This document shows positions 37,002 to 46,203 of a stretch of DNA of 64,000 bases, one piece after another. Positions within the stretch are counted from its first letter, which is position 1, and every line of letters starts with the position of its first letter. This DNA is from Hymenobacter swuensis DY53 (GTDB lineage: Bacteria > Bacteroidota > Bacteroidia > Cytophagales > Hymenobacteraceae): NCBI RefSeq assembly GCF_000576555.1, contig NZ_CP007145.1, positions 1,240,001-1,304,000 on the forward strand, written 5' to 3'. The notes below the pieces were generated by a model. It was not told where the DNA came from. It saw only the letters and a list, made by a program, of their open reading frames with translations, and did not search any database. A program made the translations under genes and the position numbers.

Positions 37002-38231
37002 CTACAGTCGTTCCAGCAGCTCGTCGAAAGTGCGCAGCAGCTCGGCGCGGCTTTCCTCGGGCTCGGCTTCTAGGCGCTGCTCAAATACTTCGCGCTCCGT
37101 GAAATCGTGGAGGCTGCGGGTGAGGGGCTCGTTAGCTTCATTGGTGTCACCGAGGGCGCGGAGCTTCACGAGGCGAAAGTGGCGCCGGGCCAGCACTTCC
37201 AGCTGACGGCGGTCCAGCTCCCCGATGACTTTGAGCAGCGCTTCAGCCACTTCCAGCTGGGTAAGCTCGGAGTGAATCTGCACATCGGCCCAGGCAGGTA
37301 GGGAGTAGCCGGTATTGTCGTACGTAGTCAGGCCCTGGGTAACCTCTTCCAGGGTGCCATGAAACCGCACCAGCCGGCGCACTGCCGGTACCGGCAGGCT
37401 GCGTAGGGCCGTGAGCTTGCCAGCCAGGAAATCCAGCAGCAGCACTTCCTTCGGGTGGTCGATTTCTGAAAACGACAGCGCAATGGGCGAGCCGCTGTAG
37501 CGGATATGCTCCCGGGCGCCCACACGCTGGGGCCGGTGTAAATGGCCTAGGGCCACGTAATCGAAGATTTCCGGAAAATGGTCGGCCGTCACCTGGCCCA
37601 GGTTACCCACGTGAATGGTACGCTCCGAATCAGAAGGGGTGACGCCGGCGGCGTAGAGGTGGCCGGTAGCCAGCACGGGCAGGCCCAGGTCCTTGAGCTG
37701 CCATACCTGCTCTACCTCGGCCACCCGGGCATAGTGGTCGGCAATGCCCTGCTTAATGCGCGCCTCCCGCTCCTCCGCCGATTCGCCGGGCACGGAAAGC
37801 CGCACGTCCCGGTCGCGCAGAAACGGAATGGCGCACACCACCAGCCCGGGCTTGCCGTGGACATCATCCAGCACCAGTACCTGTTCCTCGAAGCACTCGG
37901 GTACGCAGCCTACCACATGCACCCGCAGGTGGCGCAGGAGCCGGGCCGGGGCATTCAGGGTGGCCGGGGAGTCGTGGTTGCCGCCCACCACCACAATGTC
38001 ACGGCAGCCCGTTTGGCGCATATTCAGCAGGAAGCTATAGTAAAGTTCCAGGGCCTGATTGGAGGGAGAGCCACTATCGAAAATGTCGCCGGCCACTACC
38101 AGCACCTCTACCTGTTGTTCCTGCACCGTCTGTACCAGCCACTCCAGGAAATGGCGGTGCTCCTCGGTGCGCTCATTGCCCTGAATAAACCGCTGGCCCA
38201 GGTGCCAGTCGGCGGTGTGTAGTACGCGCAT
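37002..38231 (-). CDS. sbcD: SbcD nuclease subunit
   Basis: A 409-residue calcineurin-like exonuclease, partner of SbcC. Metal motifs are HTADWHLG (residues 5-12), GDIFDSGSPS, GGNHDS, ATGHLY and ALGHLH in the normal order. The start MRVLHTADWHLG at 38231 is clear. The gene is separated from sbcC by 9 kb of mostly unrelated genes, although both read the same way. A strong hairpin stands between it and the gene upstream, so it has its own promoter. Confidence 0.95.
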   Translation of the reverse strand: MRVLHTADWHLGQRFIQGNERTEEHRHFLEWLVQTVQEQQVEVLVVAGDIFDSGSPSNQALELYYSFLLNMRQTGCRDIVVVGGNHDSPATLNAPARLLRHLRVHVVGCVPECFEEQVLVLDDVHGKPGLVVCAIPFLRDRDVRLSVPGESAEEREARIKQGIADHYARVAEVEQVWQLKDLGLPVLATGHLYAAGVTPSDSERTIHVGNLGQVTADHFPEIFDYVALGHLHRPQRVGAREHIRYSGSPIALSFSEIDHPKEVLLLDFLAGKLTALRSLPVPAVRRLVRFHGTLEEVTQGLTTYDNTGYSLPAWADVQIHSELTQLEVAEALLKVIGELDRRQLEVLARRHFRLVKLRALGDTNEANEPLTRSLHDFTEREVFEQRLEAEPEESRAELLRTFDELLERL

Positions 38232-38284
38232 ATCTACGAAGATACTGGGTTGGCCTTCAGTTTTGCCGAATAACCGGAACCTAA

Positions 38285-38328
38285 AACGCGAAGGTTCACG
38301 GAGCATTACCTCCGCGAACCTTCGCGTT
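38285..38328 (-). terminator. Hairpin terminator after the MBL-rhodanese gene
   Basis: Arms at 38285-38303 and 38310-38328 pair over 19 bases with one mismatch. On the minus strand a TTTT follows. It should stop transcription before sbcD. Confidence 0.8.
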
Positions 38329-38354
38329 CAGAATAGTGAAAAACGGGAAGCCGG

Positions 38355-39731
38355 CTAGTGGACCGGCTGCGGCTGGAATGAGGTGATGGCCTCCCCCAGA
38401 TCCAGCACCGACACTTCGGGCAAGGCGGCCTGCACGATGCTGCTGCCGGCTGCCGAGCGGTAGCCGCCCGCGCAATGAATGAGAATGGGCTTATCGGTCG
38501 GGATTTCGTGGGCCCGTTCGCGCAGCTCGGGCAGCGGAATCAGCAACGCACCCTCAAAAACCGGCTGCTGGGCCTCCGTACGGTTGCGAATATCCACGAT
38601 GGTAAAGTCGTGTGGCTGCTGGCGTACTTGGTCTACGTCTACAGCAGGAGACATGGCAGTCAGCTCCCGAGGCGTAAGCAATGCGCCTTTAATAGTGCCT
38701 TCGTAGCCTATTTTGGCCGTCTTACGGATGACGATATCCAGGGCAATCTGCGAATCGGCAATCAGGTAGAATGGCTCGTCAGGGCCTACTACCGAGCCCA
38801 GCCAGGTTTCAAACTTGCCGCCATCCATCAGGTTGATGGCGCCGGGCAGGTGGCCGGCCCGGAACTCGGCCGCCGGCCGCGTATCAATAATCACGACGCC
38901 AAGCTCCAGCGGAGTGCCCGGCTGCAGGCGCGGCACCGCCCGCACGCTGTCCTCGAAAGGCAACGCGCCCTGTTTGTTCAGCACCACATCGTGCCCGAAA
39001 TACTTGGGCATAAAGGGCTGGTCTTCCAGCAGCACCCGGATAAACTCGTCCTCCGACATAGGCTGGAGGGCGTAGTTGGTTTTTACTTCTTTGCCAATAG
39101 TGCTATCCAAGTCGAGAGAAGTGGTTTTGCCGCAGAGGGAGCCGGGGCCGTGGGCCGGATACACTTTGGTAGTAGCGGGCAGCGTCATCAGCTTCTGGCG
39201 GGTGCTCTGGTACAGTTGGGCGGCCAGTCCCTCGCGGCTGTGTCCACCCACCAGGTCCGATTCGCGCAGGTCAGGGCGGCCTACATCACCCACAAACAGC
39301 GTGTCGCCGGTAAATACAGCGCGCGTCTGGCCCAGCTCATCCAGCAACAAAATGCTGATGGAGTCAGGAGAGTGACCAGGCGTGTTGAGAGCGTGCAGCT
39401 CCACGGTACCCAGCACAATGCGCTGGTCGTCGTCGAAGGTCTGGTGGGGGTAGCTGGCTTTCACCAACTTGCTTACATAAATGACAGCACCGGTTTCCTG
39501 CGCAATTTCCAGGTGGCTGCTGACAAAATCGGCGTGCGGGTGGGTTTCAATAACGGCTACGATTTTGGCGTCGTGCTCGTCGGCGAAATCGTAGTACTGC
39601 TGCGGGTCGCGGGCCGGGTCGATGATGGCCACCTGCCGGCCGCTGCGGATGGCATAGCTCGCGTGGGCCAGGCCTTTGTCGTAAAACTGCTGAATCTGTA
39701 CCGAACCGGTACTACTGGGCAGAGGACTCAT
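38355..39731 (-). CDS. MBL-fold hydrolase with two rhodanese domains
   Basis: A 458-residue enzyme of the persulfide-dioxygenase-like type. The metallo-beta-lactamase domain (about 1-250) has H64-x-H66-x-D68, His73, His120, Asp143 and His194. Two rhodanese domains follow. The first (about 275-360) lacks a catalytic Cys, the second has Cys420 in HCAGGYRS. Such fusions usually handle glutathione or bacillithiol persulfides in sulfide oxidation, or act in thiosulfate chemistry. No other sulfur gene lies near. The enzyme is probably cytosolic. Confidence 0.9.
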   Translation of the reverse strand: MSPLPSSTGSVQIQQFYDKGLAHASYAIRSGRQVAIIDPARDPQQYYDFADEHDAKIVAVIETHPHADFVSSHLEIAQETGAVIYVSKLVKASYPHQTFDDDQRIVLGTVELHALNTPGHSPDSISILLLDELGQTRAVFTGDTLFVGDVGRPDLRESDLVGGHSREGLAAQLYQSTRQKLMTLPATTKVYPAHGPGSLCGKTTSLDLDSTIGKEVKTNYALQPMSEDEFIRVLLEDQPFMPKYFGHDVVLNKQGALPFEDSVRAVPRLQPGTPLELGVVIIDTRPAAEFRAGHLPGAINLMDGGKFETWLGSVVGPDEPFYLIADSQIALDIVIRKTAKIGYEGTIKGALLTPRELTAMSPAVDVDQVRQQPHDFTIVDIRNRTEAQQPVFEGALLIPLPELRERAHEIPTDKPILIHCAGGYRSAAGSSIVQAALPEVSVLDLGEAITSFQPQPVH

Positions 39732-39793
39732 GGGGTGTTAGATGTGGTGGATGCCTTTCGGCCGGATCAGGCCAGAGCACGAAGGCATATGGT

Positions 39794-39801
39794 CAAATAT
39801 A
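39794..39801 (-). promoter_or_regulatory. -7 box for the MBL-rhodanese gene
   Basis: TATATTTG on the minus strand fits TAnnTTTG and lies 62 bases before the start. A -33 box is not evident. Confidence 0.45.
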
Positions 39802-39975
39802 GGCACCGGGGCCGCCTTATGTTACACACATACCGGATAAAGTAGTGTGCATGACTGGTAATATATTGATTTAAAGTTCTTTGCTGACTTGGAGGGCTGC
39901 GTGTGGGTTTACGAAGTCAGCTCGTCATGCCCTTGCGTGCGACAGGTTTTTTGCTGTCGTGAAAAGCCAACTAAA

Positions 39976-40005
39976 AAAGCCCCGGCCACAACTGGCCGGG
40001 GCTTT
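39976..40005 (-). terminator. Terminator of the gene at 40028
   Basis: AAAGCCCCGGCCA at 39976-39988 pairs perfectly with 39993-40005; the A run at 39973-39978 gives a T run on the minus strand. Confidence 0.9.
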
Positions 40006-40027
40006 CCAGATAGCAGAAAGAGAAAGG

Positions 40028-40462
40028 CTAACTTTTGGCCTTCAGCTTACTGCCACGCTTGTTCTGGTGCTTATCCATTCGATTCTCACGCAGTTGCACG
40101 TATTGGGTATACTGGTCGGCAGTCAGTACCTCCTTCAATTGCGCATCCGTCTTTTCCTGGGCGGATTTCAACTCCTGACCCATACCCTGGCGGGTATCAG
40201 CAGTGGCGTATCTGCTCCGGAGATTTTGCATTTCCTGGGCTTGAGCTAGAGCAATGGCCCGCACTTTGGGTGTCTGCTCGGCTGAGAGGCTGAGCTGCTT
40301 GGTAAGGCGCTGAGTCAGGAAATCGGCCCGTTGCTCGGGCGTCATGTTGGGGCGGTTCTGGGCAGCGCCGTCGGGGCGGGCCATAGGTGTGGCGGCAGTC
40401 TGCGCCGAAACGGAGCCGGCAGTCAGGATAACGGCGGTTAAGAGGGCAAGCATCTTTTTCAT
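40028..40462 (-). CDS. Spy/CpxP-like secreted helical protein
   Basis: A 144-residue exported protein with a signal peptide (MKKMLALLTAVILTAGSVSAQ). The mature part is helical, with MTPEQRADFLTQRLTKQLSL and LTADQYTQYVQLRENRM, the LTxxQ-type repeats seen in Spy/CpxP periplasmic chaperones and in many Bacteroidota DUF4890-type proteins. The tail is Lys/Arg rich. It may buffer unfolded envelope proteins; this is a family-level guess. Confidence 0.75.
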   Translation of the reverse strand: MKKMLALLTAVILTAGSVSAQTAATPMARPDGAAQNRPNMTPEQRADFLTQRLTKQLSLSAEQTPKVRAIALAQAQEMQNLRSRYATADTRQGMGQELKSAQEKTDAQLKEVLTADQYTQYVQLRENRMDKHQNKRGSKLKAKS

Positions 40463-40679
40463 GGAGAAGGAGTCTGTGTGACAGGGTATGGCCGGTTAGA
40501 AGGCCGGATGGAGGCCAAGTTTAATGTTCGGCCCCAAAAACCACCGGCCCACTTCCAGGCAGGCCCTTTCAATCAGTAGAAACGCCTATATTCGGGCCAC
40601 GGAGCGGCTTGCAGGCTGCTTTTTTTGCCAAATTCACAATCCTCGTCTCACCTTTTTCTCTTTCCTCTCAACAACCTGT

Positions 40680-42260
40680 ATGGCAAATATTTTCGCCAAA
40701 AAACCGCTGGCTCAACTGCTGGGCGAAGCTAACTCATCCGGGCACGGCGCGCTAAAGCGCACTCTAGGCGCGGGCAACCTTGTTGCGCTGGGCGTGGGAG
40801 CTATTATTGGGGCAGGCCTGTTTGTGCGCACGGCCAACGCTGCCGCACAGGCTTCCGGACCTGGTGTAACGCTGGCTTTCATCCTGGCTGCTTTCGGCTG
40901 TGTATTCGCGGGGCTATGCTACGCCGAGTTTGCTGCCATGATTCCCATTGCCGGCTCGGCTTATACCTACGCCTACACTACCATGGGTGAGTTTGTGGCC
41001 TGGACTATCGGCTGGGCGCTGATTATGGAGTATGCCTTGGGGGCCGCTACCGTAAGTATTGCCTGGAGCGAGTACCTGAATAAGCTGTTGGAAGTTTTTC
41101 ACACCAGTATACCATACCATTTAACTCACTCTCCCTTTGAGCATGCCTTGGTTAATGGCGTAGACACGCGCGGCCTTATTAACCTGCCTGCCTTGTTCAT
41201 CATCGTGATGCTGAGTCTGCTGCTGGTGAAAGGAACACAGGAATCGGCTATGTTCAACGCCGTTATTGTGGTATTGAAAACGGCCATCGTGGTGATTTTC
41301 ATTGCTGTGGGCTGGCAGTTCATCAACCCCGAAAACCACACGCCTTATCTGATTCCGGCCGATGCGGTAGTGAAAAACGCCGCTGGTGAGGTAGTTCGTA
41401 CGTATGAAGGGTGGAACAAACACGGTTGGGGAGGTATTCTGGGCGGGGCGGGTATCGTTTTCTTCGCCTTCATTGGTTTTGATGCCGTAAGTACCGCTGC
41501 ACAGGAAGCCAAAAACCCTAAGCGCGACATGCCTATCGGTATCCTGGGCTCGTTGGCCCTTTGCACAGTCCTTTATATTCTGTTCGGTCACGTACTCACA
41601 GGTGTTGCTAACTGGCGCGAGTTTGCCGATCCGGCTATCGGCGGCGAGGCTTCGGTTGCTTACGCTATTAAGGCGCATATGACCGGCTACGGCTGGCTGG
41701 CTACGGCCGTCACCGTCGGTATCCTGCTTGGTTTCACCTCAGTAATTTTGGTAATGCTCATGGGGCAGAGCCGGGTGTTCTTTTCCATGGCCAAGGATGG
41801 TTTGATGCCCAGAGCCTTCTCTGAGCTACATCCTAAATTCAACACGCCCTACAAATCGAACTTGATGCTGATGGTGTTCGTGGGCCTGTTTGCTGCCTTC
41901 GTACCGGGCTCGGTAGCTGGCGACCTTACCTCGTTTGGTACTTTGCTGGCATTCGTGTTGGTAAGCATTGGTGTGTGGGTGATGCGCAAATCCGACCCCG
42001 CTCAGCACCGCCCGTTCCGTTCGCCATTGTCTTCGCCCTCCTTTCCGCTGGTTCCCTTCATGGGGGCTGGGGTATGTCTGGCACTGATTGTAGGTCTCGA
42101 TATCAAAACGCTGGTACTGGCCATCGGCTGGATGCTGCTGGGGTTCATTGTGTACTTTATTTACGGCAAGAGAAACTCCAAGCTCCAGCAGGGCATTGTG
42201 GTGGTTCCTACCGAAATGGAGGAACAGGCGTTCATCGAGCCTGACCCCAAGAACGCGTAA
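40680..42260 (+). CDS. APC-family cationic amino-acid-type permease
   Basis: A 526-residue inner-membrane permease with about 12-13 membrane segments. LGVGAIIGAGLFVRTAN, in the first helix, is the APC signature, and the overall order resembles the CAT (cationic amino acid transporter) subgroup including the conserved GFDAVSTAAQEAKNP. Arginine or lysine is a likely substrate class, but not certain. A longer frame from 40524 has no signature and is not used. A terminator follows directly. Confidence 0.9.
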   Translation: MANIFAKKPLAQLLGEANSSGHGALKRTLGAGNLVALGVGAIIGAGLFVRTANAAAQASGPGVTLAFILAAFGCVFAGLCYAEFAAMIPIAGSAYTYAYTTMGEFVAWTIGWALIMEYALGAATVSIAWSEYLNKLLEVFHTSIPYHLTHSPFEHALVNGVDTRGLINLPALFIIVMLSLLLVKGTQESAMFNAVIVVLKTAIVVIFIAVGWQFINPENHTPYLIPADAVVKNAAGEVVRTYEGWNKHGWGGILGGAGIVFFAFIGFDAVSTAAQEAKNPKRDMPIGILGSLALCTVLYILFGHVLTGVANWREFADPAIGGEASVAYAIKAHMTGYGWLATAVTVGILLGFTSVILVMLMGQSRVFFSMAKDGLMPRAFSELHPKFNTPYKSNLMLMVFVGLFAAFVPGSVAGDLTSFGTLLAFVLVSIGVWVMRKSDPAQHRPFRSPLSSPSFPLVPFMGAGVCLALIVGLDIKTLVLAIGWMLLGFIVYFIYGKRNSKLQQGIVVVPTEMEEQAFIEPDPKNA

Positions 42261-42280
42261 CGAGCCTAGCTTGTCAACTG

Positions 42281-42316
42281 AAAGCCCCGCCGGAATAGCT
42301 CCGGCGGGGCTTTTTT
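42281..42316 (+). terminator. Terminator of the permease gene
   Basis: AAAGCCCCGCCGG at 42281-42293 pairs perfectly with 42301-42313, followed by a T run. Confidence 0.92.
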
Positions 42317-42335
42317 GTGGGCAGCACGGTGGCGT

Positions 42336-42545
42336 TTAACCGGCCTTTACTTCGCTTTGCAACTTGAGCACCCGGGCCCCGTCGGCCTGCACAATGAGGT
42401 AGGCCGGGTTATCGGGCGTGCCGTGGCGGGTGATTTCGGCACCCTGCAGCTGGCGCGTCACGCTCGTTTTGTGGGTTTCTTCAATTTTGCCGGTCGCCGT
42501 GCCCGTGCCGTATTTCCAGGTGACTTTGGTGCCTTTACGCATCAT
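42336..42545 (-). CDS. DUF2945/HVA1-type TUDOR-like protein
   Basis: A 69-residue protein beginning MMRKGTKVTWKYGTGTATGK, the usual opening of the small family known as hypervirulence-associated TUDOR-domain or DUF2945 proteins. Function unknown in bacteria. Two ATG codons in a row leave the first residue open. It is convergent to the permease and divergent from the kinase gene. Confidence 0.8.
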   Translation of the reverse strand: MMRKGTKVTWKYGTGTATGKIEETHKTSVTRQLQGAEITRHGTPDNPAYLIVQADGARVLKLQSEVKAG

Positions 42546-42674
42546 AAAACAAGTAAACGGGTGGGTAGAATACAGGCTTTACTGCTGCCAGGAGGGGGAA
42601 GTTGTGAGAAGTATAGAAACCTGATAGCTTACAGGCTGAACCATACGGGCCGGCACTGCCGGTCGCTCTCCGCC

Positions 42675-44534
42675 GTGCCAATCTCTCGACTCCTGCTCCT
42701 GATGCTTTGCTGCGGAGTGGTGCTTTCCGCCCGGGCCCTGCCGGCCGGTTCCCGTGCCGATAGTCTGCAACGGCTGCTCAGTGCTTCCCGTCCCGATACC
42801 AGCCGGGTGCAGTTGCTTATTGAAATGGCTTGGGAGCGAACGGACGACAACCCGCTGGTAGGGGTGGAATATGGTCAGCGGGGGCTGCGGCTGGCCCGGC
42901 GGCTGCAGTATCCGGTGGGGGAGTGCCGCGCGCTGCTGATGCTGGGCTGGGCTTTTATGCGTACGGGCAACTATACTACAGCTATTCAGACGCAGGTGCA
43001 GGCGCGGCGGCTGGCAGAGAGCATCGGCTACGCGGGCGGCATTATCCACGCCGATAATGCGCTGGGGTACGCACACCTGGAACAGGGCAGTCAACGGTTG
43101 TCATTGCGCTATTTTCGGAGGGCCATTGCGCTGGCGGAAAAGCAGCACAACGTGGTGTTACTGACGCCCATCCTCGGCAACATCGGGCGGGCGCATCTGG
43201 AGCTGGGCCAGCCCGATTCAGCCTGGTACTTTACTTGGCGGGGGTATCAGCTGGACCTGCAACAGCACGATATGCACAGCGAAATTGGCGACCTGTCTAT
43301 TCTCGGGGACATTGCCGCCCGCCGGCAGCAGCCCAATCAGGCGCAGTATTTTTATCAGCAGACGATTGTGCGGGCAGTAGGCATGCCGGTATCATACGCC
43401 ACCAGCCGGGCGTATCTGGGACTGGCCCGGCTGGCCCGGGCGCAGCAGCAGCCAGCCGTCGCGCTGCGGTACGCGCAGCAGGCCTTGGCTGCAGGGCAGG
43501 CCGGCAGCTACGCTAAAGGCGTATTCGAAGCCAGCGACTATCTGGCCGATCTGTACGCAACGCAGGGCAACAGTACCGACGCCTACCGCTTCCTGCGCGC
43601 CGCCGCCGCAACCCGGGATAGTCTGTTCAGTCGGGCGCGGATGAGCCAGGTGCAGGCCCTAAGCTTCAGTGAAGAGCTGCATCAGCAGGAACTGGCCGAA
43701 CAGGGCGAACGAGCCGCCGCTCAGCGACGACAGAACATGCTGCTGCTGGCACTGGCCGGGCTTGTTGGAACCGCCGGATTTGGCTACTTGCTGATTAGCC
43801 GCCGCCATCTGCGCCGGGAGGTAGAGTTTGTGCAGGAACGCCAGCGCCTGGAGCGCCGCTATTCCGAAGATATTCTGGATGCTGAGCAGAAGGAGCGGCG
43901 CCGGGTGGGAGCCGACCTGCACGATAGTGTCGGCCAGTTGCTGAGTGCCGCCAAAATGACTCTTTCAGCCCTGCAGCACCAGTTGCGGCTCACGGAAATT
44001 GCGCACAAGGATTTGTTTGCGAATACGCTGGAGATGCTGGATGAGGCTGTGCGGGAAGTGCGCAGCATCTCCCACAAACTGGTGCCCAATGCCCTCACGC
44101 GTCATGGGCTGGCAAAAGCCGTGGGTAGTCTGCTGGGACGGCTCACATTGGCTCCTTCTTGCCTACAGGCGCGGCTGGAAGTAGCGGGTTTGGAAGAACA
44201 ACGGTTGGATTCAACGCTGGAAAATATCCTGTTTCGGATGGTGCAGGAACTGGTGCACAATGTTACCAAGCACGCGCAGGCCTCAGAGATAACCGTGCAG
44301 CTGCTGGCCACTCCGCAACAGGTCCGAATTGTGGTAGCCGATAATGGCCAGGGCTTCCGGCAGCAGCAGTCTCCGGTAGCTGCAGGTATTGGTCTGCGCA
44401 ATGTAGAAAGCCGGGTGGCTTATCTGAACGGGCAACTGCAGATTACCTCCGCCCCCGGCCAGGGAACCAGCGTTGTGCTGGATATCCCGTTACGGCCGGT
44501 TCCGATGCCGGCGGCAGCAAGTAGCCGGGCGTAG
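42675..44534 (+). CDS. NarL-type sensor histidine kinase with TPR sensor
   Basis: A 619-residue kinase. The GTG start at 42675 gives a signal-type hydrophobic start (PISRLLLLMLCC). Residues about 30-340 form helical TPR-like repeats, a membrane segment follows near 350-375 (NMLLLALAGLVGTAGFGYLL), then HisKA_3 with His416 in ADLHDSVGQ and a HATPase domain with an N box near 520, DNGQGF near 556 and GIGLRN near 570. The TPR part should be periplasmic. It pairs with the response regulator at 44714, 180 bases downstream. The signal is unknown. Confidence 0.88.
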   Translation: MPISRLLLLMLCCGVVLSARALPAGSRADSLQRLLSASRPDTSRVQLLIEMAWERTDDNPLVGVEYGQRGLRLARRLQYPVGECRALLMLGWAFMRTGNYTTAIQTQVQARRLAESIGYAGGIIHADNALGYAHLEQGSQRLSLRYFRRAIALAEKQHNVVLLTPILGNIGRAHLELGQPDSAWYFTWRGYQLDLQQHDMHSEIGDLSILGDIAARRQQPNQAQYFYQQTIVRAVGMPVSYATSRAYLGLARLARAQQQPAVALRYAQQALAAGQAGSYAKGVFEASDYLADLYATQGNSTDAYRFLRAAAATRDSLFSRARMSQVQALSFSEELHQQELAEQGERAAAQRRQNMLLLALAGLVGTAGFGYLLISRRHLRREVEFVQERQRLERRYSEDILDAEQKERRRVGADLHDSVGQLLSAAKMTLSALQHQLRLTEIAHKDLFANTLEMLDEAVREVRSISHKLVPNALTRHGLAKAVGSLLGRLTLAPSCLQARLEVAGLEEQRLDSTLENILFRMVQELVHNVTKHAQASEITVQLLATPQQVRIVVADNGQGFRQQQSPVAAGIGLRNVESRVAYLNGQLQITSAPGQGTSVVLDIPLRPVPMPAAASSRA

Positions 44535-44713
44535 ATACGGCCTCCTTTGCTCAAGAGCGGGAGGTGGCAGATTATTGGGTGGCCCATCCCGGCAGGGCCG
44601 CTGCCTATGCCTATTTATCTATATTTACTATCGAAGATAATTGTAGTATCTTCCAAATTGCCCCAGCCTGAAAACCGGACTTGGGGTGCCTGTTTCATTG
44701 TTAACTGAGAACT

Positions 44714-45382
44714 ATGTCTGAAGTGCTATCCAGTCAGGAAATCATTCCGTTGCTACTGGTAGACGATCATCCGGTGATAGTGGAGGGACTGAAAACCATG
44801 CTCCGGCCCGAAACGGATTTGCGTGTGGTAGCCCAAGCCTATAGCGGAGCCGATGCGTTACGCTTACTGCCAGCGCATCCGGAAATCCGGGTAGCCGTCC
44901 TCGACCTGAATATGCCCGAAATGACGGGCGTTGAGCTGGCGCGCGCCATTCGCACCACTTGGCCTACCATTCGGGTTCTGATTTTGAGCATGTTCCATGA
45001 TCATGCCACTGTGGCCGAAGTGCTGGAAGCCGGCGGCTCCGGTTACGTCCTGAAAACAGCCACCCGGGCAGAGTTAAGTACCGCTATCCGCCAGGTAGCG
45101 GCCGGCCAGAACTATTTCAGCCAGGACGTAGCCGCCACCCTGTTGCAGAATCTCCAGATTCCGAGTGCCTTGCAAGCGAAACGCACTGCTGAGCTGACCG
45201 GGCGGGAACAGGAAATTCTGCAGCTCATTGCCCGCGAATATTCCAACCAGGATATTGCGGCGGCCCTTTTCATCAGTGAGCGAACCGTCGAGACGCATCG
45301 GCGTAACCTGTTCACGAAAACCAGCTCTAAATCAGTGGTAGGACTGATTCAATACGCTCTTCGTCACAAGCTGATCCAATAG
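44714..45382 (+). CDS. NarL/FixJ-type response regulator
   Basis: A 222-residue regulator. The receiver domain has acidic Asp17/Asp18, phospho-acceptor Asp64 (VLDLNMPEMTG) and Lys114; the C-terminal LuxR-type HTH covers about 161-216 (LTGREQEILQLIAREYSNQD). It lies directly after the kinase and should be its partner. No target promoter was identified. Confidence 0.94.
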   Translation: MSEVLSSQEIIPLLLVDDHPVIVEGLKTMLRPETDLRVVAQAYSGADALRLLPAHPEIRVAVLDLNMPEMTGVELARAIRTTWPTIRVLILSMFHDHATVAEVLEAGGSGYVLKTATRAELSTAIRQVAAGQNYFSQDVAATLLQNLQIPSALQAKRTAELTGREQEILQLIAREYSNQDIAAALFISERTVETHRRNLFTKTSSKSVVGLIQYALRHKLIQ

Positions 45383-45818
45383 AAAGTATAGTACCGCCGG
45401 TAGTGGCAAGTACCCGGAAATAGTACAGTGAAATTTGCGCTCAGACAATCAGGGTGTTACGTAGTTGTGGCTGGTTAGCCTGTAGCAGAAGAGTCGGGAT
45501 AAGAGCAGGGGAGAAAAGAACCGTAAAAGGTGGGAGAAGAATGCAGAAAGGCTCTTTCAGCCGGCAGGGCCCTTTGCGCCTATATAGCAGCGCTTTGCCC
45601 TGCCTCCTCCGTACTGGTACGGATATAAAAATAAGGGCTGCCACTGATTTACATTATAACAATAAAAAATATACCTTAGCATCGTTCAATCAAATGATAA
45701 TATCTTTATATTAGATGCTGTCATTTGCGTTCAATGCGTCATCCCAACCTGTTGTTTTTCCTCTTCTAACCCACCTGCGCCCGTGTCTAAACGTCTAACC
45801 TCTAACGGAAAAGAGACT
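45383..45818. other. AT-rich regulatory gap before a small gene
   Basis: About 435 bases without a convincing gene. From 45600 it becomes strongly AT-rich, with TACCTTAG (45672-45679) and TATCTTTA (45701-45708), both near-matches to the -7 box. It probably holds the promoter of the small gene at 45819, perhaps with a 110-150-base leader. Confidence 0.4.
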
Positions 45819-46019
45819 ATGCCTTCAAAAATTCTCTCCTTCATCTGCCACGTTCCCGGTATGGCTCCCGGTCTGTTTCCATCGGTGCCCACCACTACCA
45901 GCACGCACCGGGCCGCTGAGCGCAAGGCGGAAGCCAAGCATGCTGCTGCGGGTGGTCATTTTACGGCCATTTATGAGAATGACCGGTTTGTGCGCTTCAA
46001 GTACATCAACAATAACTAG
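45819..46019 (+). CDS. Small basic protein of unknown function
   Basis: A 66-residue protein starting MPSKILSFICHVPGMAPGL, with a basic, Ala-rich middle (HRAAERKAEAKHAAAGGH) and an aromatic tail RFVRFKYINNN. An earlier GTG at 45783 is possible. No signal peptide or motif is certain. It has its own AT-rich upstream region and a terminator-like hairpin downstream, which argues that it is real. Confidence 0.5.
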   Translation: MPSKILSFICHVPGMAPGLFPSVPTTTSTHRAAERKAEAKHAAAGGHFTAIYENDRFVRFKYINNN

Positions 46020-46096
46020 ACTGGCTTCGGGGTATTCCCTGGCGAATCGGTAGGCGGCCGGTAACGCGTGGGACGTATTCCAGCAGCTTGCGTACC

Positions 46097-46136
46097 AAAA
46101 GGCGCTGTGCTTTCGTTCGGGAAGCCAGCGCCTTTT
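46097..46136 (+). terminator. Terminator of the small gene
   Basis: AAAAGGCGCTG at 46097-46107 pairs perfectly with 46126-46136, with an 18-base loop and a T run. Confidence 0.8.
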
Positions 46137-46203
46137 GCGTGGCCGCCGGAGCCGGGCCCGGCAATTCGCCTAACTTGCGCCCCGGTCCATCCGTTTTGCG
46201 TGC

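Noticed and set aside
38475..39845. 456-codon frame antisense to the MBL-rhodanese gene
   Set aside because: The minus-strand gene has all catalytic motifs; the antisense product has none.
42315..42674. Upstream extension of the kinase gene
   Set aside because: The extra 120 residues would precede the signal peptide and overlap the DUF2945 gene on the other strand. The GTG at 42675 fits better.
45441..45714. Two short overlapping frames in the AT-rich gap
   Set aside because: Opposite strands, no start context, no protein-like pattern; the region is better read as promoter sequence.
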